The notes under the pieces: generated by a model
What the model saw: the letters and a program-made list of their open reading frames with translations, nothing else
Told to the model about the DNA's origin: nothing
Databases searched by the model: none
In this document: positions 46,901 to 58,100 of the stretch, piece after piece
How positions within the stretch are numbered: position 1 is the first letter of the stretch
How the letters are laid out: each line of letters opens with the position of its first letter
Program-made: the position numbers and the translations under genes
Assembly (NCBI GenBank): GCA_934045905.1
Contig: OW203767.1
Location: 21,083,073 to 21,147,072 of the forward strand
Direction of reading: 5' to 3'
Length of the DNA: 64,000 nt
Origin: Leuctra nigra
Lineage: Eukaryota > Arthropoda > Insecta > Plecoptera > Leuctridae

Positions 46901-48703
46901 CTTTGGCTAGGAATGGCAAATGTTCAATTTCAATCCCTTGTGGGATGATTTTGGTGATAACTGAAGAGTAAGACAGAATTATTTATCTTCAGTTACGCTC
47001 AGCTCTACTCTAATTTTGTAGATTAGGTAGAGGTAGGTATCTTCTGTACATTGTTATCCCCACATAATGGATCTACTCAGAAACATAATGCATTGAACCT
47101 TGGTTGTGACTCATGCAAACAAAATAATAGGTACCTATGCCCTACAGGTAGGAATGTTTTTTAAAATGCATACCAACAATACCAACAATAAACCAACAAT
47201 AAATCAAATTAGTGCTGAAAGTGTCAAATGGCAACATGCTAACCTGGCAAAAGAAATTTGGATGCACTTAGGCCTACCAAATATATCAAATAAAATAAAA
47301 TAAAATAAGAAAATAAGTGATCAACTTTGACTAGTATGTACCTACTAGGTACAACCTAATATGTTTACCTAGGTACGTTGTTTAACATTCTAACACAACA
47401 TCGTAATAAAGTTCAGGCATAGGAACTTGGTGTACTCACTCAAGTTGCTGGCAATGGTGACCTCCTGCAACTTCTGCAATACGGTATGCAGCCAGCCGGT
47501 GAAGTGAATCGTGTTGGTACCGAGGAACAGCTTCAAGTCGTTGTCCATCTGCATCTTAGTTCGCTTATTGGCCACCATGACCATTATATAATCTGGCAAC
47601 TCGTCATCTAGAAACAAATGGAATTTGTAGGTAATGCGTTGTTTTGTTTGCCTCTCCGGGATAGGTCTTCATTGTGTTCCTAATATTCAGGTTTACAATT
47701 GATAATTTTCCACTCTGATTAACGACACACTGTTCTGCAAACTTACTCAATATTTGTCTCTCAAAGTACCTACCTAATCAACAGGTTACTTGACAATAGG
47801 TAAAGTTCAACTTACCAACATATGCTCCAAGTTCCACAAGCTTCGCCTTTATCGCGGACTGAAAATTAAGCAAATATGAATAGACAGTATTAAGAAGTAA
47901 AGGTAGCCTAAAGTGTAGGTATTATTGAGGTCCTGTGAAGTAAATACTGATTTGGTATTCACTGGCTTGTCAAAGATCATGTACTAGTAATTTAATAAGA
48001 ATGTACCTACTATGATTTGGTATTCACTGGCTTGTCAAAGATCATGTACTAGTAATTTAATAAGAATGTACCTACTATCCTAGTTCAATTAATACATTAC
48101 CCTCCTTGTCAACACTAACTACCTACCTATCTTTCATTCACAAGGAATACGTTGCAAACTTTAGCTGTTTACTCTTAACTCATCGCCAACGCCACAGTAA
48201 CGTGAGAAGGTTCTCACTTCTCAGCATACCTAGGTATTCTAGCCTAGACCACCTACATTCCCGCTAACAATCTTGTACAATAGGACTAGATTAAGAGAAG
48301 TTCGCAGAAGCATTCTGTATCAAACACCACAAAATGTCAATCCTTAAATTGGTTGACGAAAGTGTTTGAAATTTTAATCATGCTTAGATAAAGAACAAAC
48401 TTAGGGTTAGACAGCTTATCCAGCAAACCAGAAACAACGTTCCAACTTCGTTAAAGACGTGACACGTTCAATTAGGTAATACTGTTTAAATCTAATGTCA
48501 AAACTTACCTACATTAAGTTGTATATCGTTACAATCATGTAAAATAGTAAGAAGGCAGAACAATGTCATTCATAGAGAAATGTAATGACAAATAAGTCGC
48601 CAGGTGCTGATAAAATCAATAAGGTTAGGGTTGAACAGTGAAAGTATCCAGACAAGTAACTTACCCTGATTTTTTGGCTAACTTCTACACCGATATCTTC
48701 CAT
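31984..48703 (-). CDS. ZC3H14: ZC3H14/Nab2-type poly(A)-RNA-binding CCCH zinc-finger protein, 14 exons
   Basis: Nuclear poly(A)-RNA-binding protein that controls poly(A) tail length and mRNA export/stability in known homologues. Exons from the start: 48703-48665, 47858-47816, 47607-47440, 46817-46266, 45678-44669, 43994-43773, 41227-41044, 40403-40210, 39556-39315, 38704-38558, 37834-37673, 36923-36790, 32727-32627, 32085-31984. Total 3,300 nt (1,099 aa), all phases consistent. The N-terminus has the PWI-like fold of the family (MEDIGVEVSQKIR, then ELGAYVDDELPDYIMVMVAN, residues 1-80). The middle is long, charged and rich in repeated SxRLGxK motifs (exon 5). Exon 6 carries the conserved QANRNLLLKAMAEAQ. 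Five C-terminal fingers: CKYWPACRQGEQCEFAH, CKSFPACKFGDKCLYVH, CKYDVLCTRRDCPYTH, CKFYPKCSNVNCPFLH, CRFGRSCTKVDCCFFH (Cx5Cx4-5Cx3H). Exon 11 could also begin at 37864 (an in-frame acceptor, +10 aa). Longer than human ZC3H14, mostly because of exons 4-5. Confidence 0.93.
33104..33165. repeat. Duplicate of the ZC3H14-like exon 11 boundary
   Basis: TTCGTTCACACTATCCAACG, then TTATGAATCCT, GGAGGGGTAACGAAATAAA repeat the intron 10/exon 11 boundary at 37826-37891, minus about ten bases, 4.7 kb further downstream in the gene, in intron 12. Confidence 0.75.
33307..34382. mobile_element. 1.08-kb fold-back element with ~205-bp arms
   Basis: Arms 33307-33508 and 34182-34382 are near-perfect complements (CCCAGAAAAAAACACTCCGT, GGAGTGATATCAAAAA, CTTGGCGCATCGTTTTTTTA). 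The central ~670 bp is AT-rich and non-coding. Same family as 10990-11645. Lies in intron 12 of the ZC3H14-like gene. Confidence 0.88.
34540..36165 (+). repeat. Tandem array with CRE-ETS-like motifs, ending in (AAG)n
   Basis: Units of about 118-150 bp with consensus TTGCAATCGGTACAGCCGTT, TTCGATATATGACGTCACTT, CCGGTTTTAA, AATGGCGGCCGAAAATAATG. Eleven exact TGACGTCA palindromes are present (near 34687, 34804, 34922, 35040, 35158, 35276, 35433, 35558, 35713, 35859, 35982), nearly all followed by CTTCCGG or close. The array ends with GGTGATAGCAACTTTTTCGG and an (AAG)n tail at about 36138-36163, which looks like a retroelement 3' end. Confidence 0.88.
38937..39090. mobile_element. Small MITE, TTAGGGCCGGTCTTTC ends
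   Basis: CTAAGGGCCAGTCTTTCAAT pairs with ATTGAAAGACCGGCCCTAAG. Internal CATGGCAACAACCAAT is shared with a related copy at 53437-53567. Confidence 0.75.
41302..41658. mobile_element. Fold-back element with ~110-bp arms
   Basis: CCTTGAAGAGTTTTTTAATC and GATATTGATAAAAATCGACA-type complements pair, and continue through TTGTTAACAAAAT / ATGTTGTTAACAA and TTCAATGAAAATA. Lies in intron 6 of the ZC3H14-like gene, next to the 41660 repeat. Confidence 0.78.
41660..42860 (+). repeat. Older repeat split by a hAT element
   Basis: 41660-41917 and 42730-42860 together match the minus strand of 24420-24710. They form one repeat interrupted by the hAT insertion. Confidence 0.7.
41918..42721. mobile_element. 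hAT element with perfect 8-bp TSD and transposase relic
   Basis: 804 bp. Ends TAGGGTTGGGATTCGA / CATCGATGTCAAGTCCCAACCCTA-type, with TSD ATTAATAA at 41910-41917 and 42722-42729. On the minus strand near 42090 the frame reads CERDFSSAG, resembling the ERxFSxAG motif of the hAT C-terminal dimerisation domain, so this may be a deletion derivative of an autonomous copy. ATCGATGTC/GACATCGAT repeats crowd both ends. Confidence 0.92.
42923..43106. mobile_element. Fold-back MITE, ACGACC...CCAAACTTCCAAAG arms
   Basis: 184 bp. CCAAACTTCCAAAGTTTGCG and GTTCCGATTCGCCTTTCCAA pair with the right-hand complements. Confidence 0.78.
43170..43324. mobile_element. Fold-back MITE, GGGGTGATTCCTGTAC ends, nested
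   Basis: GGGGTGATTCCTGTACA pairs with GTACAGGAATGACACC. Flanked on both sides by CCTGG (TSD candidate). It appears inserted in the left end of the MITE at 43321-43520, whose outer ACTCCTGG is displaced to 43167. Confidence 0.75.
43321..43520. mobile_element. MITE with CTGGACACTGAAATTGG ends
   Basis: 200 bp. CTGGACACTGAAATTGGCCC, GCGGTCAATGTTCAAGT pair with the right arm. No ORF. Confidence 0.8.
47948..48077. repeat. 65-bp tandem duplication in ZC3H14-like intron 1
   Basis: Two exact 65-bp units (TGATTTGGTATTCACTGGCT to ATGTACCTACTA). Confidence 0.95.
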
Positions 48704-49015
48704 GGTGCTTGTTTAAGTTTTTGGTGTTGATTTATACCATTAATTCGTAAGTAATTCACATTTGTACAGCTAAATAACACCTTACACAACACCCAAATAA
48801 AGAAACCGGTTCACTTCAACTGTTTTTAATGTTGTAATGGTGGCTAGCCTGACCTGAAGAACTTAGATTATGGATTTATAATGTTGGTGAAGCTGCCTTT
48901 TCGTATAAACTTAAAATTGCGCGGGAAACTTGAAAGTATTCACCACCACAAGAAGGTGGTGGTATTCACTCACGATAGTTACTTTGATTTTCAACAAACT
49001 CGACAAAGCCTAAAG

Positions 49016-49333
49016 GCTGAATTACACGATTCAAGTTTCCTTGAATTCAACCCTTTCAAGGGGGTTTGAATTCAAGACTTGGATCGTCTAAATGAAAACA
49101 TTGAAGCATTAACACGTTTCCAAGTCTTGACTTCAAGATATCTCTTCAGCCTTTTCAATTAGAACATGTCCTATTTTCCTTAAGTCTTGAAATACTTCAA
49201 CCAATGTGTATTTTACCGCAACTTCAATTAACAATAATTAACATTAAATCGTCTAAATTCTCTTTCAAGTTTCCTTGAAATCAAGGGTTGAATTAAACCC
49301 CTTCAAGGAAACTTGAACCGTGTAATTCAGGCT
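49016..49333. mobile_element. Fold-back MITE, GCCTGAATTACACG ends
   Basis: GGCTGAATTACACGATTCAA, GTTTCCTTGAA pair with TTCAAGGAAACTTGAACCGT, GTAATTCAGGC. The element is rich in internal TTCAAG/CTTGAA motifs. Lies just upstream of the ZC3H14-like gene. Confidence 0.78.
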
Positions 49334-49621
49334 TAATACAATGATTGAATAATCAAACTGAACTGTTTTATAAGCTTTACAGTTTTTTGGCAATTGGCAT
49401 TTCCAAAAACAAACGATCTATTTTGAAGTTGTTATTATTATTAGAAATATCAAACCAATTTTAAAGGGAATAAAATTCTCCTTTCTTGTCCTTAATCTGT
49501 AAAACAAAATGTGCATAGTAAAAATGTTGTATAATTTAATTTTTCACCTCTTCATGAATAGGACAGGGTTCGTAGTTGGTACTCAAGTCAATTATTTACA
49601 GCGAAATTCTCAAATAATATC

Positions 49622-51480
49622 TTTATTTGATTAAAAAAACAAAGGTACAGTGGTTTTGAAAATGCATTAGGTACAATTCAACGATACCACTAATCATAGA
49701 TCGAGAATAATTACTACGAAATAATAAAATGAAAATTGGAAATTTTTACATCAGTTCCAGGGTTGCGGCACGTAACGTTAACGTTACGCTCGAACCAAAG
49801 TCGCGCCGCAATGCCCTGTTCACGTTTAAAGCATTATTAATAATAGTACCAAAGCATCAGCTAAAAAGTTTTGTTTAAAGTTTAAGCTTCAACAACTTTT
49901 ATAACTAAAACTATTGCCTAAGGCAAACTAAAAATACTAATCTATAGAAATCGAAAATAGATTTTTCAACGAAAAAAACATATTTTCACATATTTCATTT
50001 AGTTCTTAATTTTGCATCTCTGTGCTTATTTTGCTTTCCGCAAAATGAACACAGAACTACATCACTTGACAAGAAATACGTCATTAAATGGCATAACTAA
50101 AAGTAAAAGGAAGAACATACTTTTAAGTTGTGACCGAAAAGAAGTTCGTAAATTGTTTTTATCACAGAAAAAAGTAGAATTACTTCAAAGAATGAAGAAA
50201 TTTACCAACTATAAGAAATGGCATGGAATGAATAATAGTTACAGTGAAGAAATCATTCCTTATCAAATAGTAGGTATCGAAATGCAGTCGGGAAAGTGAA
50301 TGCAAAGAATTAATTTAAAAGTGGAAAGTAAATTCAGCAGAATTATAGTAACAATCCTTTCTCAATTAGCAAAACAGCAATTACAAATGCAACAAAGGTA
50401 CTTTTTGTATACCAGGAGAGAGTAGTATCTACATAAATCGGTACCATTTCCTCGTGTCAAAAGTACCCTCAGAAAAAAATAACTTTTGGGGACAAAAAGT
50501 TACATAAAAAGGCTTCATTTGTGGGTTAAGTCAAGTCCGATGGAAGTAAAAGCTCATCCATTCATGTTCATTGGACTTGAAAGAAAACTTTGATAACCAC
50601 ACATGAAGAAGCATGTTTATGTAGATTCTATTTCTCTTCCCTAATGATACAGATAGCATATAAAATGGTATTTAAATATACCAATCATACAGCACCTGAA
50701 TTAAGTTTATGTGTATAAGTTTGAATTGTAGAACATCTACAGTGAAAATGTACAGTTTTTACCTGATAGTTTACTTTACCCCAATCTGGGGTATTAACTC
50801 GTAACGTAAGAATGTACAATTTTCACACTGCAAAAGCAGTTTACACTTTATAATATGGCAATTATTCTAGAAAGCCACCTAATCATAACATTCCCATTTT
50901 AAATCTTAGTAATTATAAAACTTTAAATTCGTCTCAAAAAGCATCTATATAAAGTTTTGCGATCTAGTCATATTCGACTTGTTTGTTACAAAATAAATTG
51001 ATATAAAAGTTTCATCACTACATCTAAAAGGTAATACGCAAGGTAGGTAATGTCTTCATAGTCTCTAAAACACACTAGGTATCTCTAACTTTAGATAAGG
51101 CACATAAGAATATCGTACACACAATCCATGATGTACAAGGCACGTTGAAAAACATAACAAAAGTCGATGCCACTATTGTTTTTATAGTTTGGTCCATTTT
51201 AAGTTGAATTAGAGAGTACATAGTTGTCTTTCTCGTATTAAAAAAGTTGGTATAAAATGAAACCCATTTTCTTGGTACAGTTTATTATGATGTCCAATTC
51301 TTCACAACACTGCTCTTGCCAGAAAGAGAGCAAACTTTTACTTCCTTCACAAATTTGACCAAATAACAAGACTTGGTCAAACAAATGTCCAATCTAGGAC
51401 AGGGCTATCCAAAACTAGTAATCAAAATGTTCTAACCCGACTATTATTCACTTCAAAATTCGAATATTCCGTACAATCTT
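49622..51480 (-). other. Probable 3' flank/long 3' UTR of the ATF3-like gene
   Basis: AATAAAG on the minus strand at 49621-49627 is a candidate poly(A) signal 2.4 kb after the stop. No other gene evidence. The open frame at 50012-50299 (plus) shows no recognisable domain. Inference only. Confidence 0.25.
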
Positions 51481-51489
51481 GTCAATGTT

Positions 51490-52110
51490 TTTATGTTTGG
51501 ACAGGGGTGTCCAAAGTGTATGAAATTCGACATACGAAGTGAAACCACATTGCCGCCCATTGTCCATCTTCTAATTCGAATTCCCTACAGTTGTCGAAAT
51601 GTACGACGTGGGGGTGTCCAAAGGTTGGTAATTAGACAGTTTTTAGACAAGGCCATCCGTTAATTCACGCCCGAATTCGAATTCCCGCACTTTTCAAATT
51701 ACAACTATCGAGATTATAAGATGTTAGGGTTGTTCAAAGGTTGGTAATTAGACAGTTTTTAGACAACAAGGCCAAACATCCGTTGTCCACCACTGAATTC
51801 AAATTCTAGCACTGTTCAAATTACAACTGTCGAGATTTAAGGGGTGTCCAAAGTGTTTTTAATTATCGACAATTCCACACTACGCCATACATCCATTGTC
51901 CACACCCAATTTCGAGTAGCCCGCACTGTTATAATAACAACTTTCGAGATTGTACAACGTAAGGGGTGTCCAAAGTGTGTTTTTGTCGCCAATTCCACAC
52001 TACGCCATACATCCATTGTCCACCCCCGAATTCGAATAGCCCGCACTGTTATAATTACACGTGTCACTGTAGTGACTGTACGTCGTGGTGGGGGTGTCCA
52101 ATGTGTTGGT
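51490..52110 (-). repeat. Degenerate tandem array running into the last ATF3-like exon
   Basis: GGGTGTCCAA-type unit marks occur at about 51503, 51610, 51726, 51840, 51962 and 52089 (period about 107-127), with TCCATTGTCCACC and CGAATAGCCCGCACTGTTAT. The right-most unit encodes the last residues (DTPTTTYSHYSDTCNYN) and the stop codon. Confidence 0.8.
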
Positions 52111-55100
52111 GTTACAGTATGACGCCGGGGTGTAGTTGGAAGAGGGCTGGGCCTCCTGCGCGTACTGGATGTGCGGCGCCATGTGCTGTTGCTGTTGCTG
52201 TTGGGATTTCATGCAGGTGGGGCGGTGCATCGACAGCATGTCCATGAGGCGACGTCGTTGGGTCTCCAGCTCCTGGATCTGGCCCTTGAGGTCGTGGTTC
52301 TGGCTCTCCAGGACCTCGGATTCCTGGAACAGAACGGGGTTGTTTCAGGATGATGTACAGCTTTTGGAGAATATTGGTGGTGCAGCGCCGAACAATGTGA
52401 AAGTAATTAGTTTTGACAGTTTCAGGATTACAATAATTTTTTCACTTTTTTGGGACTTTTATCTTGTATTAATTATTTTACAGATTATAATGTTGACAGT
52501 TTCGATTAATTTACGTAGAATCATTTACAGGAAAAAATTCACTAAAAATCCAAGTGTCTAAAAATAATTAAACATTAATCAAATTACACAATAGAATAAA
52601 TAATACGGGATGATAATATCTCAAACATAATGTATGGAAATGTATGGAAATCTGAACAGGTATTAAATAAATGTGTACAAATCAAGTTGTAACATGATTA
52701 TAAAATACTAAACTTTATTTTTTGTAGAATAAAAATGGAGACTAATAATTTTGAAAAAGAAAAATAGCACCATATATTAGTAAAATTAGTAGTTTCTTAG
52801 AGCTCTGTTTTAGTTTCATAGAAAATGTGTGCACGTCAAAATTTACTAAATTTACTCAAACTCTCAAAAGATTTCCAATCGAACTACAACTCCTATGTAA
52901 GTTCAATAAAGGTATTCGGTGCCGCCAACTTAGGTACAGCTCATGATTGGCTCTATGTGACGATATTGATAAGAAGTGATGTTACCTGCACGAGGTTGAC
53001 GGTGCGTTCTCTCTTCTTGAGGCGACATTTTGTCGCCGCGACTTTGTTCCTCTCGCGTCGTCGCTTGCGTCGCTCCTCGTCCTCGGGCGTCAACTGCAAC
53101 AGTCGTCAACAGTCAGACAACAGCCGTCAACAGCCCGGCAACAGTCAGCTCATTACAGTTGCTCATGGTTAACAAGCATGGGTGGAATTTTGAAGTTTAT
53201 ATTTCATTTCATTTATTTCAATGTAACATTTGACAAGTTAGTAGTTAGTACGAATTGTCGATTCATTGGAAATGCATTAAGTATTATATAATATGAAATT
53301 GCCCATACTCGTGCACGACTGATTAAATACTTACATTAAATACTTAATTGGGTTTTAATCTTTATTATACCATTTATGACCATTCATTTAATAAATCTCA
53401 ATTCTGTTGACAAGATAATTTTAATAAAAGATTACGTGTCAGTTTTCAATGCTCAGCTAGATTTTAAACAGTTGATTAGCCATTGATTGCCATGGCAACA
53501 ACCAATGATATTCTTTTAATGAATTTAACTGCTTGTTTTAACAGAGTATTGAGAAAACTAGCCCTAAACATGTCAAAAGAATTATATCAAAGATATTTAT
53601 TACTTATGAAAATAATAATTGAATAATTGTATTCTTATAACGACCTTGTTAAATCAAAATATTATTTAACAATTTGCATGGCGACAAAAATTATGGAAAT
53701 TTTAAGATTTATTTCAATGTGATCACGACAAGTATTCTTAATAGTATCGTTATTTTGATTAATTTATATCTTTTTGCGTATTAAAAAATCAGATGTTAGA
53801 TGCGATCCTTTCTCTATCCTTAAATGTTTTCGTATCCTTATTTACTACCTTGCAACGATCGCCATTACAAGGCTGATGGCCATTTTATTAGGTGATAATT
53901 TATCTGCATGTAGGTAAATATTTTTTTTAAATCAGCAATTCAAATGCACTAAATTAATTAACGTCACATCTGCAATAAATTCTACAAACACATTCAAAGC
54001 TAGAACCCGACTTTCGCTAGTTATCCTTGCCGAACTCATCAAACGAGACTAATAGTCTAGACTAGGTGCATAGAACACGGACATGGAACATAAATATCCT
54101 AAACGATCCATTAATACAACTAATTGATCACTGCTTTTTAGAGAATAAAATATTATGTTTTATTAGTTTTTTAGAACCTTGATATTTTCCTGTGTTTAGT
54201 GCAATGCAAATAAAATGAAATCATTAAAATCATCTATAAATTGTTGTAAATATAAAGCCAATATATCTTTCTTTATTGGAAGCAGTATAGGTATGGTATA
54301 CAAACTTACAATTATGTTGTGATCTATTTTGAAAAAGTACAGAAAAAATTTAATATAATATATGACATTATTTTGTAAAACACATGACAAAAAGAAATTA
54401 AACGCCAATCTTTAAAATATTATGACAGCGGACATGTAAATGAAAATTTCAAGACATTATAGGTTTTCTGTACACAGTCAATAAATGAAAACCACCTCAC
54501 AACTCTTATCAACTAATAAGTAACCCAGCCTCTTACTTACCCCCACCCCCGGCGAGAAGAGATCATCGTATTCATCATCGTCATCGTCATTGTTGTTGGA
54601 GTTGTTGTGAGGACTCACCTCGCCTCTCCTCGCCATCTTGGACGGCCGGCGTCCGTTGAAGGCGTCGTCGTAGTCGCCATTGTCTTGACCGTTATGGCGT
54701 CGTTTCGTTTGGATTGTTAGTTTCAGGCCTTCTTTGATGAGTTGGGAGCATGTGTGCTGCACGCTTGGCGGCGTCCCTGGGGAGCCTGGAGCAAGAGGGG
54801 AGAGTTAGCTCAGGTGGTAGAGCACTGGACTCTTTCGGTGTCTTTCCGCAAGAGCCTCATAAATAAATAATATCTTTCAAATGTCCTCACTACCTACTTG
54901 TATCATCCAATCATCCCCAAATCATTTGATTAAATCGTTTCACCATCTTAAAAAAACGTGTCTTTATGAGATAATTTATAAATAGACAAACAATTTTCCA
55001 ATATCATATTTTTCTAAAAAAAAAAACTGTTAGCTTAAAAAGAGGCTAAATATACCTAATAACGCAAATTTGGATAATTTCAAATTGTAATTTGAAACTT

Positions 55101-58100
55101 ATGTCAAAAAATTCAGGTATACATGTTTATTCTGTGATATATTTCGACGAATGTGAAAATCAGATAAGTAATAACTTTGTATTTGGAAATTGTTCGATAT
55201 TTTCTGATATCAAGCTTCTAGATGACCATGATGTTGAAGATATCAAGCAACACTCACATCCACACACATCCCACGTCAAACGCAGAGCAATTCTCAAGCT
55301 GCAATTTTCCCGACAGACAACAAAATGCATCAGAGATTCCCAGACACTTAGTGGACGGATGTGATTATTCTCTTGATAAATAAACACTGGACTACGGACA
55401 CATTTATTACACAACTGCAATCATTGAAAGGAAAAGCAATTGCCGTTTTACGAGATTACATAAATGCCGGATTGCATATTTTAGTCTTCGCTTTCCTTAT
55501 TGATAGTCTTTATCATATTTTGAACATTTGTGACCTTTTATGAAGCACATATGAACTTGATACCGATTGATACATAATATGTATGTAGATTCTACCCTTA
55601 TTTTGTGGTCTTACCGGTTAGTATTGTAAAATATTGTATCCCATCGTTGTCCTACAGCCAACATAACAAAACATAAAACGGTATTTGAACGAAATGGATT
55701 GACTGGTGGTGTTATTCCCTGCTGAAAAATCTTAGCAAGATCTTGCTAAGATCTTGCCAAGATCTTAGCAAAGATATTGCCAAGATCTTAGCAAGATATT
55801 GTAAACAAGATCTTGCAAGATCTTGCCAAGATCTTAGCAAGATCTTGCAAGAACTTGGCAAGATCTTGCAAGAACTTAGCAAGATCTTGCAAACCTTGTC
55901 CAATACTTCAGAAGAGGTTTCCCGAATGCAAATGAGTATTCATAAATATAGAAAATTTTATTTTTTTATGAAATTTTAACGTTTTTTTGGCAGCAAAATG
56001 TACAAGATCTTGCTAAGATCTTGGCAAGAACGTTTTTTTTTTTTTTTTTACGTTTTTTTGGCAGCAAAATGTACAAGATCTTGCTAAGATCTTGTCAAGA
56101 TCTTGATAAGATCTTATCAAGATATTACCAAGATCTTGGTAAGATCTTAGCAAGATCTTGTTTAATACAAGATCTTGGCAAGATCTTAACAAGATCTTGT
56201 ACATTTTGCTGCCAAAAAAACGTTAAAATTTCATAAAAAAATAAAATTTTCTATATTTATGAATACTCATTTGCATTCGGGAAACCTCTTCTGAAGTATT
56301 GGACAAGGTTTGATTACACATTTCAATTATAAAATCCCGTGGAACCGCCGTGTTTTGAACCTGCGATCTCGTGGTCCGTAGTCGAGCGTCTTACCGAGTA
56401 GGCCACCGGTGCAGACAAGACTTAGCTGCGCTAATAGTGATCATATTGAGTTTTCATATTTAAGTGAACATATTTATATTATTTAGTGGATCATTATATT
56501 GTTATTAACATGATAAAATAGGAGAAACGATAAATATTAAGATTTATTTATAAAGTAAATTGATCTGTGATATTTCCCCATAAAATATATCAGCTCACGC
56601 TCTGTAGTATAATTACTATAGTTTATTTTACTAGGTGATGTGGTGCAAATTTTCTAAGTCAATGAAGTAAAAATTCTGTAGTTTATATACCTTACTACTA
56701 CAAATACTGTAGTAAAAAGTCAATGTAAGATACTTCAGAATTTACTAAACTACAATATAAATCGGCTATAGTAAACATACTGTAGATTACACTTTTCTTT
56801 ACTACAGATGAGATACTATAGATTTTCAATGAAGTATATATACTACCTATAGAACTTACTATAGCAAACTTATTCTGTCTGTAGTCAAAGTACTCTAGCT
56901 ACATACTTCGAATTACTACAGTGAAGTACGTTCCCTATAACTTTACTATAGAAAACTGCAGTATATATCGCAAGTAGTAAAAACACTATAGTACATACTT
57001 AGAATTATTATTATTATTTATTTATCAACAATTACTACAGTAGGTCAAGTATATTTACTCCAGAGTAAAAAACAGTCTATTTCAGCGGTAGTAAAAATAC
57101 TGTAGTTTATACTTTAGTTTACCACCGATACTGTAGAATTTACTTCAGTAATCTATGGTATTATGGAGTAAGTTTTTGCATGTACTTCAAGTACTATAGC
57201 ACATACTATAGTTTACTACACGTTATTACATAATACTTTGGAATACCTACTTCAAAATATACTATAGGAAATTTTCCTAAGGGCCTTAGCAAGATCTTGA
57301 AAAAATCTTGGTAAGATCTTGGCAAGATCTTGGCAAGATCTTGGCAAGATCTTGATTAGGTCTTGTCAAGATCTTGATAAAATCTTATTAAGATGTTACC
57401 AAGATCTTACCAAGATCTTGGTAAGATCTTGGCAAGATCTTGATTAGGTCTTGTCAAGATCTTGATAAGATCTTATCAAGATATTACCAAGATCTTGGTA
57501 AGATCTTGGCAAGATCTTGGTAAGATCTTAGCAAGATCTTGATTAGGTCTTGTCAAGATCTTGATAAGATCTTATCAAGATATTACTAAGATCTTGGTAA
57601 GATCTTAGCAAGATCTTGTTTAATACAAGATCTTGCAAAGACCTTACCAAGATCTTGTCAAGATCTTGGTAAATCCAAGATCTTGATAAGATCTTAGCAA
57701 GATCTTGGCAAGATCTTGGTTAATACAAGATCTTAGCAAGATCTTGCAAGATCTTGCAAGATCTTGGCAAGAATTTTCAGCAGGGTTATCAATAAAATCA
57801 GACCTCATCTACTAGAGTTAAATCGCATATACTTCATCGGATGGAGTTTTCGAATACCGTTTTATCATTTGTTGAGTGCACATTCTATAGACAACATTCA
57901 AAATTCACTGCGCATGCGCGACGTGCCGTGATGCATGTTGGGCTTAGGATGTGAAGAGTTTGACAGCTGCCTGGTTGACAGTGCTGAGATGCATAAAGGA
58001 AGAATGTTTTTCGGTGTTTGTTATGTTATATCATCTCTGTATTTAAATGTAACTAATTTTAGTGGTATTCAACATTATTTTATGAATAATACTAAGAATA

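Noticed and set aside
55712..56236. Open frames rich in ILARSCQDL
   Set aside because: Translation of AAGATCTT repeats in the palindromic element; no start context or conservation.
56328..56420. Functional tRNA gene
   Set aside because: A- and B-box-like segments exist, but the acceptor stem and T-arm do not pair well. It fits a SINE remnant better.
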